A stretch of 22,210 nt of DNA, taken from Leishmania donovani (Eukaryota; Euglenozoa; Kinetoplastea; Trypanosomatida; Trypanosomatidae). The stretch lies in assembly GCF_000227135.1 (NCBI RefSeq), contig NC_018244.1, positions 1 through 22,210 on the forward strand. The letters run 5' to 3'. A program made the translations under genes and the position numbers. Of this stretch, positions 1 to 9,225 are shown one piece after another. The first letter of the stretch is position 1; every line of letters starts with the position of its first letter. The notes below the pieces were generated by a model. That model had not been told where the DNA came from and made no database searches. It saw only the letters and a list, made by a program, of their open reading frames with translations.

Positions 1-3000
1 GGCAGTTGCGGCTGTTGTGTAGACGGTGACAGCCCACGTGCCACTCGCCAAAGTCAAAGGAGCAAAAGGCGTGCGAGGGAACAAAGGGAAAGCTGCAAAG
101 GGCGAGCAGAGCAGAGGGGAAGTTGCAGGGCTGCGATAGGCGTTGAAGAGATGCGGTCAAGCAGCCTTATGGCACGTGAATGCGCATTCCCCTCAGCCGT
201 TGTCTGGCGTTTGTTCGCAAGACAAAAAGAAAATGCATCAGAACACGGTCACGTGCGCCTGTGTGCGCGCGCTCATAGAAGGCCAAGCTCAGGCAGCACG
301 CATGCGATGTAAAGAAAGAGAAGCGGAAGCAACAGAAAGAATAAATGCAAGCCAGAGGGCAAGAAATGAGGATACATGCCGGAGGGCGAAAAAGACAAGA
401 GGAGGCGGTCCACGTGCGCGGATGTCTCTGTGGGCAATCCAAACGGACTCCCTGCCAAGCAAACCATAGCGCGGTCAGTCGAGTAAGTCTAGGCAAAGCG
501 GAAGGCAAACAGTGAAAACGATACGTCTGCAGCAAAAAGAGGAAAAGAAGTGAGGATGCACATCTTCTCGGCGGCTTTATGGTAAGCACAAGCGGGCAGC
601 CCAGCTCGCAGGAGTGGGGCAGATGAGACTCAAGCCCAAATCCTTCACGGGATTGTAGCGTGGGACACAGAGCAGGTGGAGCGCAGATCGTGGGAGAGAA
701 GAGCGCCGTCAAGCTTTCGAAAGACGAGCAAGGATATAAGTGGCCGGCTCCTCTGTTCCTTGTGGACAATGGATCTTTCCAGTCATACCACATTCGGATA
801 GCTTGGATGAGACGTTCGGTGTGTGAGCAGGCGGAACAGCTTTCCCCGATTAAGTGGCCACGTGAGTGGAGGCGCGGAGGAAAGTAGCGAAGGGTACCGT
901 TGAGAGCGCCACGTTAACGGACCTCTCTGCTACTTCTTGCCGGCACTACACACGCACCGACGTCACGTCCTTCGAAGCGGCGTCGCAGGAAGAGACTGCA
1001 GTAGATGCAGCGCAGATCTCTGAGCGTTGTGGCGCGTCTAAACGCGGTGCAAATGCCCTTCAGCTGTCAGCAGTTTGTCGACGCGAGGGAGTCGAGTGCA
1101 CGACGCTTCTTGAGGCCATCCATGTTGTGAGCATCACTCTGTCGCGATTCGATCTCTCGCAGTATAGGCGTCTCCCGAGAGTGGGGAAAGACCCCGAAGC
1201 TGCGAGCACGCACATCACGCTAGGTGAGGGAGGTGCTTGCGGAGATTGAATCGAGAGAGCGCCTCTGTTGCAGATGTGCCAAAAGAGAGTGGCCTAGGAT
1301 GTGATCGACTCTCGCGAGCTCTTCCATGTTAATGGACCCCCTTTGCAAGTCTCATATTATCAGCTTGTTCAATCCTGTAGGCTGACAGAGGAGCTGGTGT
1401 GTGTCCTTTCTGGAGCGATCGTTGTGAATAGGTGCTTATCGTCGGCATGTGAGTTAGCGTTTCGTAGCGACAAACACCGTGTGCCTTGCAGTTAGTCAGT
1501 TCCTCCAGCTGCATGAGCACACGCGGATCAGCGCGTACCTGCGTAGTGATGCCTGCGTCGAAGTGCAGCGCCTTGGCATCTGTTAGGGCGTCAGTGATGC
1601 CGTGACAGCAGGGCTCGCGGTAGCAGGACCGTTTTGCTTGGAGCGGCGGAGCTGAGCCTCTGAGTCAGCACGTTGTCGACTCCATGGTTTTTGCTTTGTC
1701 ATTGTAGCAGGGAAGGGAGGGCCTAACTGGGTGCATCACATGTTCACCTCCTAAATTTCACAGAAGGGTTTTTGCCGTGGTTTCACCTATGATCTGTTTT
1801 GTATACACCCTTGCTCTTTGCGGAACTGCGGCCACCGGCAGGTTCAGCTTCGCAGTGGCAGGCATGGCGACGTGGGGCAGTGAATTACTCCGACGCATGG
1901 GGGCGAGTTGCTTTGCGGATCTGTTTCAGCTGCTTTGCCGGTCTTCCTCAGCAAGTCAAAGTCGGTAAGATGGCGTTAGTCTTGAGGTGAGTCAGCCCAC
2001 CTGGATCGGTTCAAGTGTGTGTAGATGCACTCTGTAAAGAAAATGGAGAGTGAGGGAGGACGAAAGCTAGTGAAACTAGAAAGAAAAAAAAAACGGTTTT
2101 TTGTTCTTGTTTTTCCCGGTAGCTGCACAGCCAATGACTCTTTTCAATGTCAGGGAGAAGCTAATGGGCGCACAGCAGCGTGGGTCCTGTGGCCGTTGTA
2201 GCGCCCATCCAAGGTGCTGAGAGAGAGTGGTCTTAAAGCGGTGCTGTGCCTGATAGAGTAGATCGCTCCAGCATCGACACGTTTCGGCGTGTGCTATGTG
2301 GCTACGCTCAGTGAACAGTGGTGTCGGCGTGGGGTACCTACTCAGGCGATCGCTCGTCAGTAAAGAACGTCCCAGCGAATTCAATCAACTGCGTAGACTT
2401 CTACTATATCACGTGCCGCGGATGAGTCTCGGGGGCCTGTCTCACTCCCTTCTCTCGCACCCTATGCGAGATCTTTAGCATTGTTTGCTTTTCATTAGGT
2501 TTCAGTCATCTTGTCAAGGTTAGGGGGTCAGTTAGTTCCTTATGTCTCCTAGGGCGGACTTCACCAGAGAGGAAAGAAAAAAACAGCGACAACCACAGGG
2601 ACAACGGTAGTGTGAGTTGCGAAGGAGAGAGATAATTGATGGCTGCTCCACGCAGCCATACGGACGAAGGCAGCGATACACCGATGCAAATAGAACAAGG
2701 AAAACAATGGATCAGCCGTGGCATCACCAAACGTCGGAGAAAGGCTTACTTACAAAAAAAGAGAGCATCAGACACGTATTCAGAGCCATGCATTCGCGAC
2801 CAGCAGCATGCCAGCTTGAATAACAGAGAGCGACCTTGAGGCATACAAGCATTCAACACCGCCAAACAACTAACGCCTTCACGAACAGACGACCAATCTG
2901 TGCCAGCTACGCCCGGCTACCACCCGTATCCGCAGCAGGGAGAGTGCGCACGCGGGCGCCAAACAGGCAAGATCGATCCGGATCCGAAAGGATTCGAAAG

Positions 3001-3195
3001 AATGTGAGCAGCCAGCACTACCCTGAGAAGTGGTCGAAGGAAAAAAAAGAAGCGGCACGACGGTGGTGAGAAGTGTGTGAGAACGGAGATCGGTAGTCCT
3101 TTGCCGTAGTCGCTGCAAGACCGACTCTGTCACACAATCTAACGACGGCCCGCTCATTTTCCTCCTTTTGGCCTTCCTGCTGCCCAGCGTGTGCT
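1..3195. other. Left non-genic region, probable end of the gene cluster
   Basis: No gene can be supported here. The first few hundred bases left of 3195 must be the eIF3a 3' UTR. Bases 1-870 and 2560-3195 are purine-rich on the plus strand, like the other spacers of the cluster. About 870-2560 is not, and is treated as a separate finding. The longest reading frame, a 208-codon minus-strand frame (167-793), reads through pyrimidine-rich DNA where stop codons are scarce and has low-complexity Ser/Leu/Pro/Phe/Cys composition, so I do not call it. No telomeric CCCTAA repeats, tRNA boxes or rRNA were seen. If the window is the left end of a chromosome, this is the subtelomeric side towards which transcription runs. 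Confidence 0.6.
2084..2117. repeat. A10-CGG-T6 inverted homopolymer followed by T-runs
   Basis: Ten A residues (2084-2093), CGG, then six T residues (2097-2102) can fold into a six-pair A:T stem with a three-base loop. More T-rich sequence follows to 2117. On the minus strand, the transcribed direction, the same element reads as A-rich runs, then CCG, then T10. Its position past the last recognised gene would suit a transcription-end or weak-terminator region. No function is shown. Confidence 0.4.
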
Positions 3196-5520
3196 TCATT
3201 CGCCCCCGAGACGGCGCATTTCCTCCTCGAGGAGACGCTGCTGTTCGTCGCGCTTCGAGGGTTTATCGATGTTGGCACGCTTGCGCCACGTTCGCTCAAA
3301 CTCGTCGGCATCGTGAAGGAACTTGGAAAGGACCGCCTTCTCGTTCTGACGGCGGTCGTACTCGCGGCGGTGCTCAGCAAGGTAGTTCTCACGGGCGGCG
3401 GCACGCTCGGCGCGGGTTCGCTCTGCGTTCTGTGCCTCGTACTCCTTGCGCTTCGGAATCTCCAGCGCGCGGAGAGCACGCTCGTACAGGTTTGCCTGGA
3501 GTATCTCCTTGCGGTCGTTGTCGACGCCGCGGCGCTTGAAGGCCGCGAGCAGGCGGGTGAGCTCATCCTCGAACCCTGCGGCGCTGCGGTAAACAATAGA
3601 CTCGTCGACCTTGAAGCCGGGGTACTTGATGCGCAGCTTCCGGAGCACCTCCTTTCCCCGCTCCTGCCGCTGGCGTTCGTTATACTCGGCGTACAGCTTG
3701 CGGATGTAAGCCTTTTGCGTCTCCTCCTTCTTTGCCTCCTCTTGCTCGCGGCGCTCCGCCACGGCCCGCTCCCGCTTCTTATCCTCGCTTTTCTTTGCCT
3801 CCTCGATGCGCTCCGCCTTGGAGTTCATGCAGGCCTTTTGCAGCGCGTAGATGCTGGTGCTACGCGCACGTGCCGCGTCGAGATCCGCTGCCGACGGCAT
3901 CACCTGCCTCTTCGACGAGGACGCGGCAACGTGGGTGAAGTCCGAGTAGCGGCCAGATGTCGTCGCTAGCGAGGACGCGGGGACAGTGTCCACGTTTGCG
4001 ACGATCTTGTTAAAGTAGCTCAACATCTTGGCCTTCGACGAGTCGCGAAACGACAGTGTGTTTGTGCGCGTGTCAATGTCGACAGAGACGGACTCATCGC
4101 CGAGGATGACGGGCTCAATGTTGTTAACGTACTCCGCCGCCGTCAGGTTGCCGTTGTACGCCGCGAGAGAGAGCACCTCGACGTAGTTGCAGGTACCGGA
4201 GAGAACCTCCAGCTGGTAGCGCAGGATCATCTTGTGGAGCTCGTTCCCGTAGCGGGCGAGGTCGCTGTTGGCTGCCGTCAGCGCCGTCACGCTCTTGTGC
4301 AGTCCCGTGAAGTCGGAGAAGTCGGGGTCTTCGAGGTTGGCCGCGATCTTTACGATTTCCGGGGAGGCCAGCGTGTACACACCCTTGGTCTTGAGGTTGG
4401 CGATGAGGCTCGTTTTGGTCGTGATCGGCGACTCAAACAGCTCGTCGATGCGGGCATTCTTCTCACGGTAGCGGCCAAACGGGTCCAGTTCCATGTCGCC
4501 ATCGGCTACACACAGTGAAGCAAGGACGGCGCGAGCGGCGAGTGGGCCGCGCTTCTCTTGTCGCTTCATCGACGCGGCAACTGAAAGGCAGTAGGCATGG
4601 TAGTTGTACACGGAGCACGTCCAGAAGATATCGCTCATTGTTTCGTAGGCCCCCGACACCACATCGACAAACTCCTCGTTGCGCTGCACCTTGTCGCACA
4701 CGCGCTTCAAGCACGACAGAACGTCGAAGGCGCCACCGTATTGGCGCAGGCTGCAGATGTCATTGAGCAGGCAGCACAGCGTCTCCACTGTCTCGGTAAC
4801 CGCCGACGTGGACGTCAAAAAGGCAGCACGCTCCTTCAGCAACTCCTGTACAGCGTTTCGCGACGCTGCATCGTCGTGGTCGTGCAGGTGGTCCAGCGCC
4901 ATGTGCGACACAGCGCGTGACACAGCACTGGAGATGTCCAGCACACACGCAGGCGCGTTGAACTCCTTGCACATGGATAGGAACTGGCGGACTGTCTTGT
5001 TGTAAATAAACGTCAGTTTCTTGGCAAAACCGATAGTGTTGTTGCCACAGAAGTGGCGAATGAGGCGGCGCAGGGCGGCGTGGCAGGGGATGATGTGGCG
5101 CTTCTCGGCGAGCGCGGCGAGAGAGATGCCGTTCAAGGCAGCGAGCATCCGGTCGCCTTCCGTGGCATTGATCTGCATCGCCTCTGTGCGCTCCTTTGCT
5201 TTTGCGCACATCTGTCGGATGCGGATCATGACGGAGTCAACGATGCGCTGCACGCTCTCCTCCACGTGCTGCGAACCGCGGAGACCGCTGCGGCAGCGAC
5301 GGAGCACCTCGATCAGTTTAACCGGTTCCAGCTTCTCCTGGGTAAGGCAGAGGTCGGCCAGCAGCTCGAGACACTCAAACCCGATAGGAGTAACTTGGTT
5401 AAAGCGCAAATGCGACGAGAGGGCGTCGATAGCTTCCTTTACGTCATTGTTCTTCAAGTGCTCCTGCGCCTTGGAGAGGCTGCTGCGCGCACGCGCGTCG
5501 GAGGTTGCTGCGCGATCCAT
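3196..5520 (-). CDS. EIF3A: Eukaryotic translation initiation factor 3 subunit A (eIF3a)
   Basis: This 774-residue protein is the scaffold subunit of eIF3, which binds the 40S ribosomal subunit and organises the 43S pre-initiation complex in the cytosol. It begins MDRAATSDARARSS and residues 1-430 are almost entirely helical and TPR-like. A PCI/winged-helix-like part follows at about 430-510 (LHKMILRYQLEVLSG onward). A highly charged coiled coil covers about 565-630 (KKSEDKKRERAVAERREQ) and again 680-774, as in the spectrin-like C-terminal part of eIF3a. It is shorter than animal eIF3a, which has long extra C-terminal repeats. I chose the ATG at 5520 because the frame extends upstream only from a non-ATG codon and a likely splice acceptor lies at 5588. 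It is the last recognised gene of the cluster. Family assignment is by overall pattern and remembered chromosome position. Confidence 0.85.
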   Translation of the reverse strand: MDRAATSDARARSSLSKAQEHLKNNDVKEAIDALSSHLRFNQVTPIGFECLELLADLCLTQEKLEPVKLIEVLRRCRSGLRGSQHVEESVQRIVDSVMIRIRQMCAKAKERTEAMQINATEGDRMLAALNGISLAALAEKRHIIPCHAALRRLIRHFCGNNTIGFAKKLTFIYNKTVRQFLSMCKEFNAPACVLDISSAVSRAVSHMALDHLHDHDDAASRNAVQELLKERAAFLTSTSAVTETVETLCCLLNDICSLRQYGGAFDVLSCLKRVCDKVQRNEEFVDVVSGAYETMSDIFWTCSVYNYHAYCLSVAASMKRQEKRGPLAARAVLASLCVADGDMELDPFGRYREKNARIDELFESPITTKTSLIANLKTKGVYTLASPEIVKIAANLEDPDFSDFTGLHKSVTALTAANSDLARYGNELHKMILRYQLEVLSGTCNYVEVLSLAAYNGNLTAAEYVNNIEPVILGDESVSVDIDTRTNTLSFRDSSKAKMLSYFNKIVANVDTVPASSLATTSGRYSDFTHVAASSSKRQVMPSAADLDAARARSTSIYALQKACMNSKAERIEEAKKSEDKKRERAVAERREQEEAKKEETQKAYIRKLYAEYNERQRQERGKEVLRKLRIKYPGFKVDESIVYRSAAGFEDELTRLLAAFKRRGVDNDRKEILQANLYERALRALEIPKRKEYEAQNAERTRAERAAARENYLAEHRREYDRRQNEKAVLSKFLHDADEFERTWRKRANIDKPSKRDEQQRLLEEEMRRLGGE

Positions 5521-6588
5521 GGCTTCCGTGAACGCCGGAAAGAAGAAACGCACAAAGAGACGGGCGCGGTTGTATACCGCAGATCCGCTGCAGAAGGGAT
5601 GGCGGGAGCACAAAAGTGCGCGGGAGGCAAAGCGAGAAGGGAGGTGGGGCCCTTACGTGGTGTACAAGGGAACACAGGTGGGACGGGCACAGTAAAAGAA
5701 GGACGGATTGGTTATGAATTGCTGTACAGTGGGTGAAGTAGAGTGGTACGCCGAGGGCGATACGCGGAGCAACGGAGATAGACGAGTCAAGTCAGAGGGC
5801 AGTAAAAGAACAGGAAATGCTGACGGCACCACTAAAGAGGGCGAGCCACCAGGAAAAGGAATGGTCGTCCTCGGCAAGCCCACTGGCGCTCGGTAGAGGT
5901 GACTATCACTTGACCTTCTGCTATGAGAAGCTGCCGTTTGTGAATGGACAATTGCGGAAAGAGCGGTTCGAAAGCAAGCAACGAGTAGCATGCGACCGGC
6001 CAGGTTCCTTCCTACTAGGACCAAAACCGATAGAGCACATCCATGATTCACCACGAGCTGGGCGAATTGCACAAAGAGGTAGTACTAGTGCTACTGAAGG
6101 CAGATCATCTTCGCGTTTCTTTTTGAGGTCATCCACCGTCTCTGTAGCAACGCTCACAGACCACAAGCACAGGTGGAACAGAGCCAACGATGAGGGGTAG
6201 AAATGAAAGCTCCCGCCCGGCTGCAGAGAGGCGGTGAGGGGCGGGGAATCGGGTAAAGAAAGAGCAAAGCCCAGGAAAAAAAAATGCTGCATAGCTCGGC
6301 AGCAGCATCCGACAAGTAGTACAGAAGAAACCAGCACGCACGCATGCTGACAAGAGAAACAAAAGACCAGGAAGCATGGCAGACGTAGAGCGACAAGTGA
6401 TACGGGTGTCGAGGAAAAGGCGCGGAAACACAAGGCAGACATGAAGGGCCCGTAGACAGCAGAGGTTATGGACGGTGGACAAAGGCACAGTGTCGTGCAC
6501 GAGTATGAATCGAATCTGTGTTGCAGGCCTCAGGGTAACCTCTGGTTTAGAGAAGGAAGATGAGAAATGGCTTCGTTCTGCTTCGGGA
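5521..6588. other. Spacer between the ARMET-like gene and eIF3a
   Basis: The spacer should hold the 3' UTR of the ARMET-like gene (right part) and the eIF3a leader (left part). The transcript strand is pyrimidine-rich, most strongly around 6100-6300. Long minus-strand frames here (5921-6442 and 6129-6665) are Phe/Leu/Ser/Pro-rich translations of those tracts and are not called. Confidence 0.7.
5588..5640 (-). promoter_or_regulatory. Probable spliced-leader acceptor for eIF3a
   Basis: Reading the minus strand, a pyrimidine-rich stretch (TTTGCCTCCCGCGCACTTTT, then CCATCCCTTCTGCAG) ends with CAG at 5588. Using it gives a leader of 67 bases before the ATG at 5520. A second pyrimidine stretch nearer the ATG ends in GGAAG two bases from the start codon, which would leave almost no leader. 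Confidence 0.5.
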
Positions 6589-7083
6589 TCATATTTCGCG
6601 TACGTTGCAATAGATGGTCTTGTTGAAGATGTTGCAGTTAGTGTTGGAGAGGGCGCCCGTGACAAATGCGAGATTTTCCAGACGTGTCGGCATTGTGATG
6701 AGCCTTCGGTCGGACACGGTTAGCTGCCATGCGACGCGCTCGTCAATGGTCGGAAGCTGTTGTACCTCATACGCACGCTGCACCAAATCACGGCGCTCGA
6801 CGCAGCCGTGGCATTCACTGTCACGATCTCTTATCATCTTGTTCAGCTCCTTGGACGAGAGTGACTTCAAGTGGTCGAGCGACGCATTTGGAGTCGAGGA
6901 CGACGGCAGGCCGCGAGTAATAGCACGAAGTGCATCCTCGTCTCTCGACCCCATGTGACGGCGCTGCAGCAAAAACGTTTGCTCAGGAGGAACTTCGATG
7001 AGAAGCGAAGCCCTCACCGCCAGTGCCGAGGCGGCGATGGCGAACACGCAAAGCAGGAAACAGATATGACTTCGTGCCGGCAT
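6589..7083 (-). CDS. Small secretory protein with ARMET/MANF C-terminal-like (SAP-like) CXXC domain
   Basis: The 164-residue product starts MPARSHICFLLCVFAIAASA, a clear signal peptide with probable cleavage near residue 25, so it enters the ER. Residues about 71-108 (LKSLSSKELNKMIRDRDSE, then CHGC at 91-94, then VERRDLVQRAYEV) match the pattern of the ARMET/MANF C-terminal domain: a short SAP-like helix pair, Lys-Glu-Leu, then a Cys-X-Gly-Cys motif followed by charged helix. MANF-type proteins act in the ER in folding stress. The cysteine-rich saposin-like N-terminal domain of MANF is missing. N66 and N154 are N-glycosylation sequons, and C150 and C159 could form a second disulfide. The C-terminus VREI is not an obvious retention signal. 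The start is a real ATG, but the nearest acceptor-like AG leaves only about six leader bases. Domain call by eye. Confidence 0.65.
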   Translation of the reverse strand: MPARSHICFLLCVFAIAASALAVRASLLIEVPPEQTFLLQRRHMGSRDEDALRAITRGLPSSSTPNASLDHLKSLSSKELNKMIRDRDSECHGCVERRDLVQRAYEVQQLPTIDERVAWQLTVSDRRLITMPTRLENLAFVTGALSNTNCNIFNKTIYCNVREI

Positions 7084-7800
7084 TGCCCCTATTGCAGTAG
7101 GAAAAGAGCAGGAGAATATTCTCTTTTTTTTATAGCTTTTTTTTTGTATGTTTTATTCGGCGTTTTACGTTCGCTATCGCGGCGGACGCACTGTGGCGGC
7201 CGGACTTCCAGCTGGTTAGTGATGTGTTTTGAGTGAAGGCAGACCAGCGCATCGGGTAGCAGAGAAAGCTGGCGGTGAGCAAAGTGTGAACGGGGGAGAT
7301 GCTCGCGCCGTCGGTGAAGCGGAGCGAGGGAAAAGCGAGGAAGACGAGTACACATACCGGTGGGCGTGTTTGCATCGGGAAGCTGATATCCTGTTGCGCC
7401 TGGAATGGAGCGTGCGGTCTCCATCTCTCTTCCGCTTTTACTGGACAGCCAGTGCTTCTAAGATAGATGGCTTACAAACGGAGCCGATAGGGTTGCAAAG
7501 AAAAGGTTCAGTACTAGGGATAAAGATCAAGTGCACAAGAGTGCTCATGTAGGTACGAGGCCATACGTGAGGGCACCAGCCGCAGCAGCCACTGCTCGAG
7601 TAGAATATAGAAAAAAGAAAAACGGAGAGTATCACAGCATTCAAAGAGAGTACAGTGGTTTTATTACGCTCTTCTCTGGTTAAGACCACAATATGTCCCC
7701 ACCGAAGCACAAACGCCGAGTCAGTGGCACAGTGGTTTCGATCGCACAAGCAAGGAGATGCAAAAAAAAAGGTAAGAGAAAAGGGGTGTACTACATCATG
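7084..7800. other. Spacer between CREST paralogue 1 and the ARMET-like gene
   Basis: It holds the 3' UTR of the gene at 7801-8466 and the leader of the gene at 6589-7083. On the transcript strand a pyrimidine-rich stretch around 7310-7350 (CCTCGCTTTTCCCTCGCTCC) followed by AG dinucleotides near 7270 is an alternative splice-acceptor region for the downstream gene. No coding region is supported. Confidence 0.6.
7112..7149. repeat. 12-bp palindrome beside T8 and T9+ homopolymer runs
   Basis: GAGAATATTCTC (7112-7123) is its own reverse complement. It is followed by two long T-runs separated by ATAGC, which read as A-runs in the transcript upstream of the ARMET-like gene. The combination is AT-rich against the surrounding sequence. 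No role is known to me. Confidence 0.5.
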
Positions 7801-8466
7801 CTACACCATGGTGTCCCCACGCAGGGGGCAGTCGCGACGCTGGATGCCGTAGCTGCCTGTGCATCCAGGAGTCTTGACCATTTCCCACAAGAAGAAGGAG
7901 GAGAGGCCTCCAAAAAAATGCCATGCGCCGTGGTACATACGGTACCTGTCCGCGCGCTTGTTAAGCCCGAGGAAGAAAAAGATAATAGCAAAAAAGAAAA
8001 GAAAGACACCGCAGCCCAGATGCCGGGCACTAAACGGGGGGAGGCGCTGCTCGACGAGGCAGTGCTTCACGACGGGAAATAGAGTGAAGAACAGAATTGG
8101 TGAGATGGTGAACCGCACGTCCCACGGGTTTTTCTGCTGCACGACAAGGGTAAAAAAGATGCAAAAACACTTGCAGCTCATGTCCACGTAGGGGTTCTGA
8201 AAGCAGCACAGATAGACGTACCAGATCCCCATTATCGAGATGACGCCGACGTTGTCGAGGCGGTGCCACTCTACCTCAGTAAGGAAGATGGACGTACCGA
8301 AGTTCTCCGTTGTGTGGTACATGAAGGATGCGAGGAAACCGAAGCTCGCGCAGCACAACTCAAATATGTATTTGCGTCTGTAAAAAAAGTGCAGCGTGGG
8401 AAGCAACGCTACGTGGCTGAGCACCGTCGTGATGAAGAGAATCGCTGGACTCTCGCCCACCCGCAT
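7801..8466 (-). CDS. Seven-helix membrane protein, CREST superfamily (TMEM8/PGAP6-like), paralogue 1
   Basis: This 221-residue protein is dominated by about seven hydrophobic segments. It carries the spaced polar residues that define the CREST superfamily of putative metal-dependent membrane hydrolases (alkaline ceramidases, Per1, PAQR receptors, TMEM8/PGAP6): S47 and H51 in SFMYH, D71 in HRLDN, and H179/H183 in YHGAWHF. The arrangement and size fit the TMEM8/PGAP6 (DUF3522-type) membrane domain best. PGAP6 is a GPI-phospholipase in animals; substrate here is unknown. It is plainly a duplicate of the gene at 9226-9903: shared VLSH, SFMYHT, WHRLDN, PWDVR, GL..., YHG...H. The ATG at 8466 is the first in this frame, and it aligns with the neighbour's start (PAILFITTVLSH against KYALFFTCVLSH). 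Leader oddities are described separately. Confidence 0.75.
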   Translation of the reverse strand: MRVGESPAILFITTVLSHVALLPTLHFFYRRKYIFELCCASFGFLASFMYHTTENFGTSIFLTEVEWHRLDNVGVISIMGIWYVYLCCFQNPYVDMSCKCFCIFFTLVVQQKNPWDVRFTISPILFFTLFPVVKHCLVEQRLPPFSARHLGCGVFLFFFAIIFFFLGLNKRADRYRMYHGAWHFFGGLSSFFLWEMVKTPGCTGSYGIQRRDCPLRGDTMV

Positions 8467-9225
8467 CGCACGCGCGCCCAAGATGGAAGCAGGGGAAAAC
8501 AGAAAGGAAGAAAAGAAAGGAAGTTCGGCGCAAAGGATAGAGATGAGTGTCGATGGGCGTGTATATGGCTGTGTGGCTGTCCTTGTGCGACTGTGTCCAT
8601 GCAGCGGGAAACAAAAAGCATCATTGGCAGCAAAACTGCGCGCTGTTTGAGACAAAGAAATTCCAGGACGGGAAAGGGGACGAGCAGAGAGAGAAAGAGA
8701 TGGGGGAAGGAAAGAAGTTTGATTTCAAACTATCGCGGCATCGCCTGTTCCGTGTATGGGAGTCGAGCTGACGGTAGCGCCTTCGCCAATGCCGATGCGC
8801 ACACTGCCATATCGCGTACTTGCCACCTTGAACACAACCTACGTTTCCTTGGTTTGCTTTACTGCATGGCCAGGAGGAGACGGTGCGGGGAATGGTACAT
8901 GGGGAAGGAGGGGAAGGACGGCGGCGTATACGGTAGTGTGGCAAGGAAAGCCAACAGTAGCTAGTCATGGGAGAGCAGGGGTGGCCTTTCTCTCCAAGGG
9001 AAACTTCCGCATCATGATACATTGTTTTCTTTTGCGTGTTGGCGTGTGTGCCTATGTGTGTCACCTCTAGGAGCCTTATCTGCTTCTTGAAAGCCAATCA
9101 AGACGACTGTATTCACTAAGGTGCTCAGACAGCGGTACTACCCTCAAGTCCGCGACACAACGCCCAACGTTTCACCGAGCATTTCCTGGGTCATTACCGC
9201 CAGCCACTGGTGCGGACCGGGCACT
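8467..9225. other. Spacer between the two CREST paralogues
   Basis: It contains the 3' UTR of the 9226-9903 gene and the leader of the 7801-8466 gene. The two pyrimidine tracts on the transcript strand (about 8650-8717 and 8482-8525) are the notable elements. I see no further gene in it and no obvious copy of the other paralogue's leader, so the flanks have diverged since duplication. Confidence 0.6.
8643..8717 (-). promoter_or_regulatory. Probable spliced-leader acceptor for CREST paralogue 1
   Basis: The minus strand has a long pyrimidine tract (CTTCTTTCCTTCCCCCATCT onward) ending at CAAACAG, with the AG at 8644-8643. It implies a leader of about 176 bases. That leader contains ATGs in other frames before the main ATG at 8466 and a second strong pyrimidine tract (about 8482-8525) that has no AG between it and the start codon. 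Confidence 0.45.

Noticed and set aside
167..793. 208-codon minus-strand open frame at the left end
   Set aside because: It reads through pyrimidine-rich DNA, where stop codons are rare, and has low-complexity Ser/Leu/Phe/Cys composition with no domain.
1..3195. Telomeric repeats, tRNA or rRNA genes at the left end
   Set aside because: I looked for CCCTAA/TTAGGG runs and tRNA B-box-like GGTTCGANNCC on both strands and found none convincing.
3313..3969. 218-codon plus-strand frame opposite eIF3a
   Set aside because: It is the antisense shadow of the GC-rich, charged eIF3a C-terminal region.
5053..5736. 227-codon plus-strand frame opposite the eIF3a start
   Set aside because: Antisense shadow of a coding region with strong third-position bias; it runs into the leader without any domain.
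5960..5980. GGTTCGAAAGC as a possible tRNA B box
   Set aside because: The match is partial and no A box or cloverleaf stem lies at the right distance.
5921..6665. Overlapping minus-strand frames in the spacer right of eIF3a
   Set aside because: Phe/Leu/Ser/Cys-rich translations of pyrimidine tracts in two frames; neither shows a family pattern.
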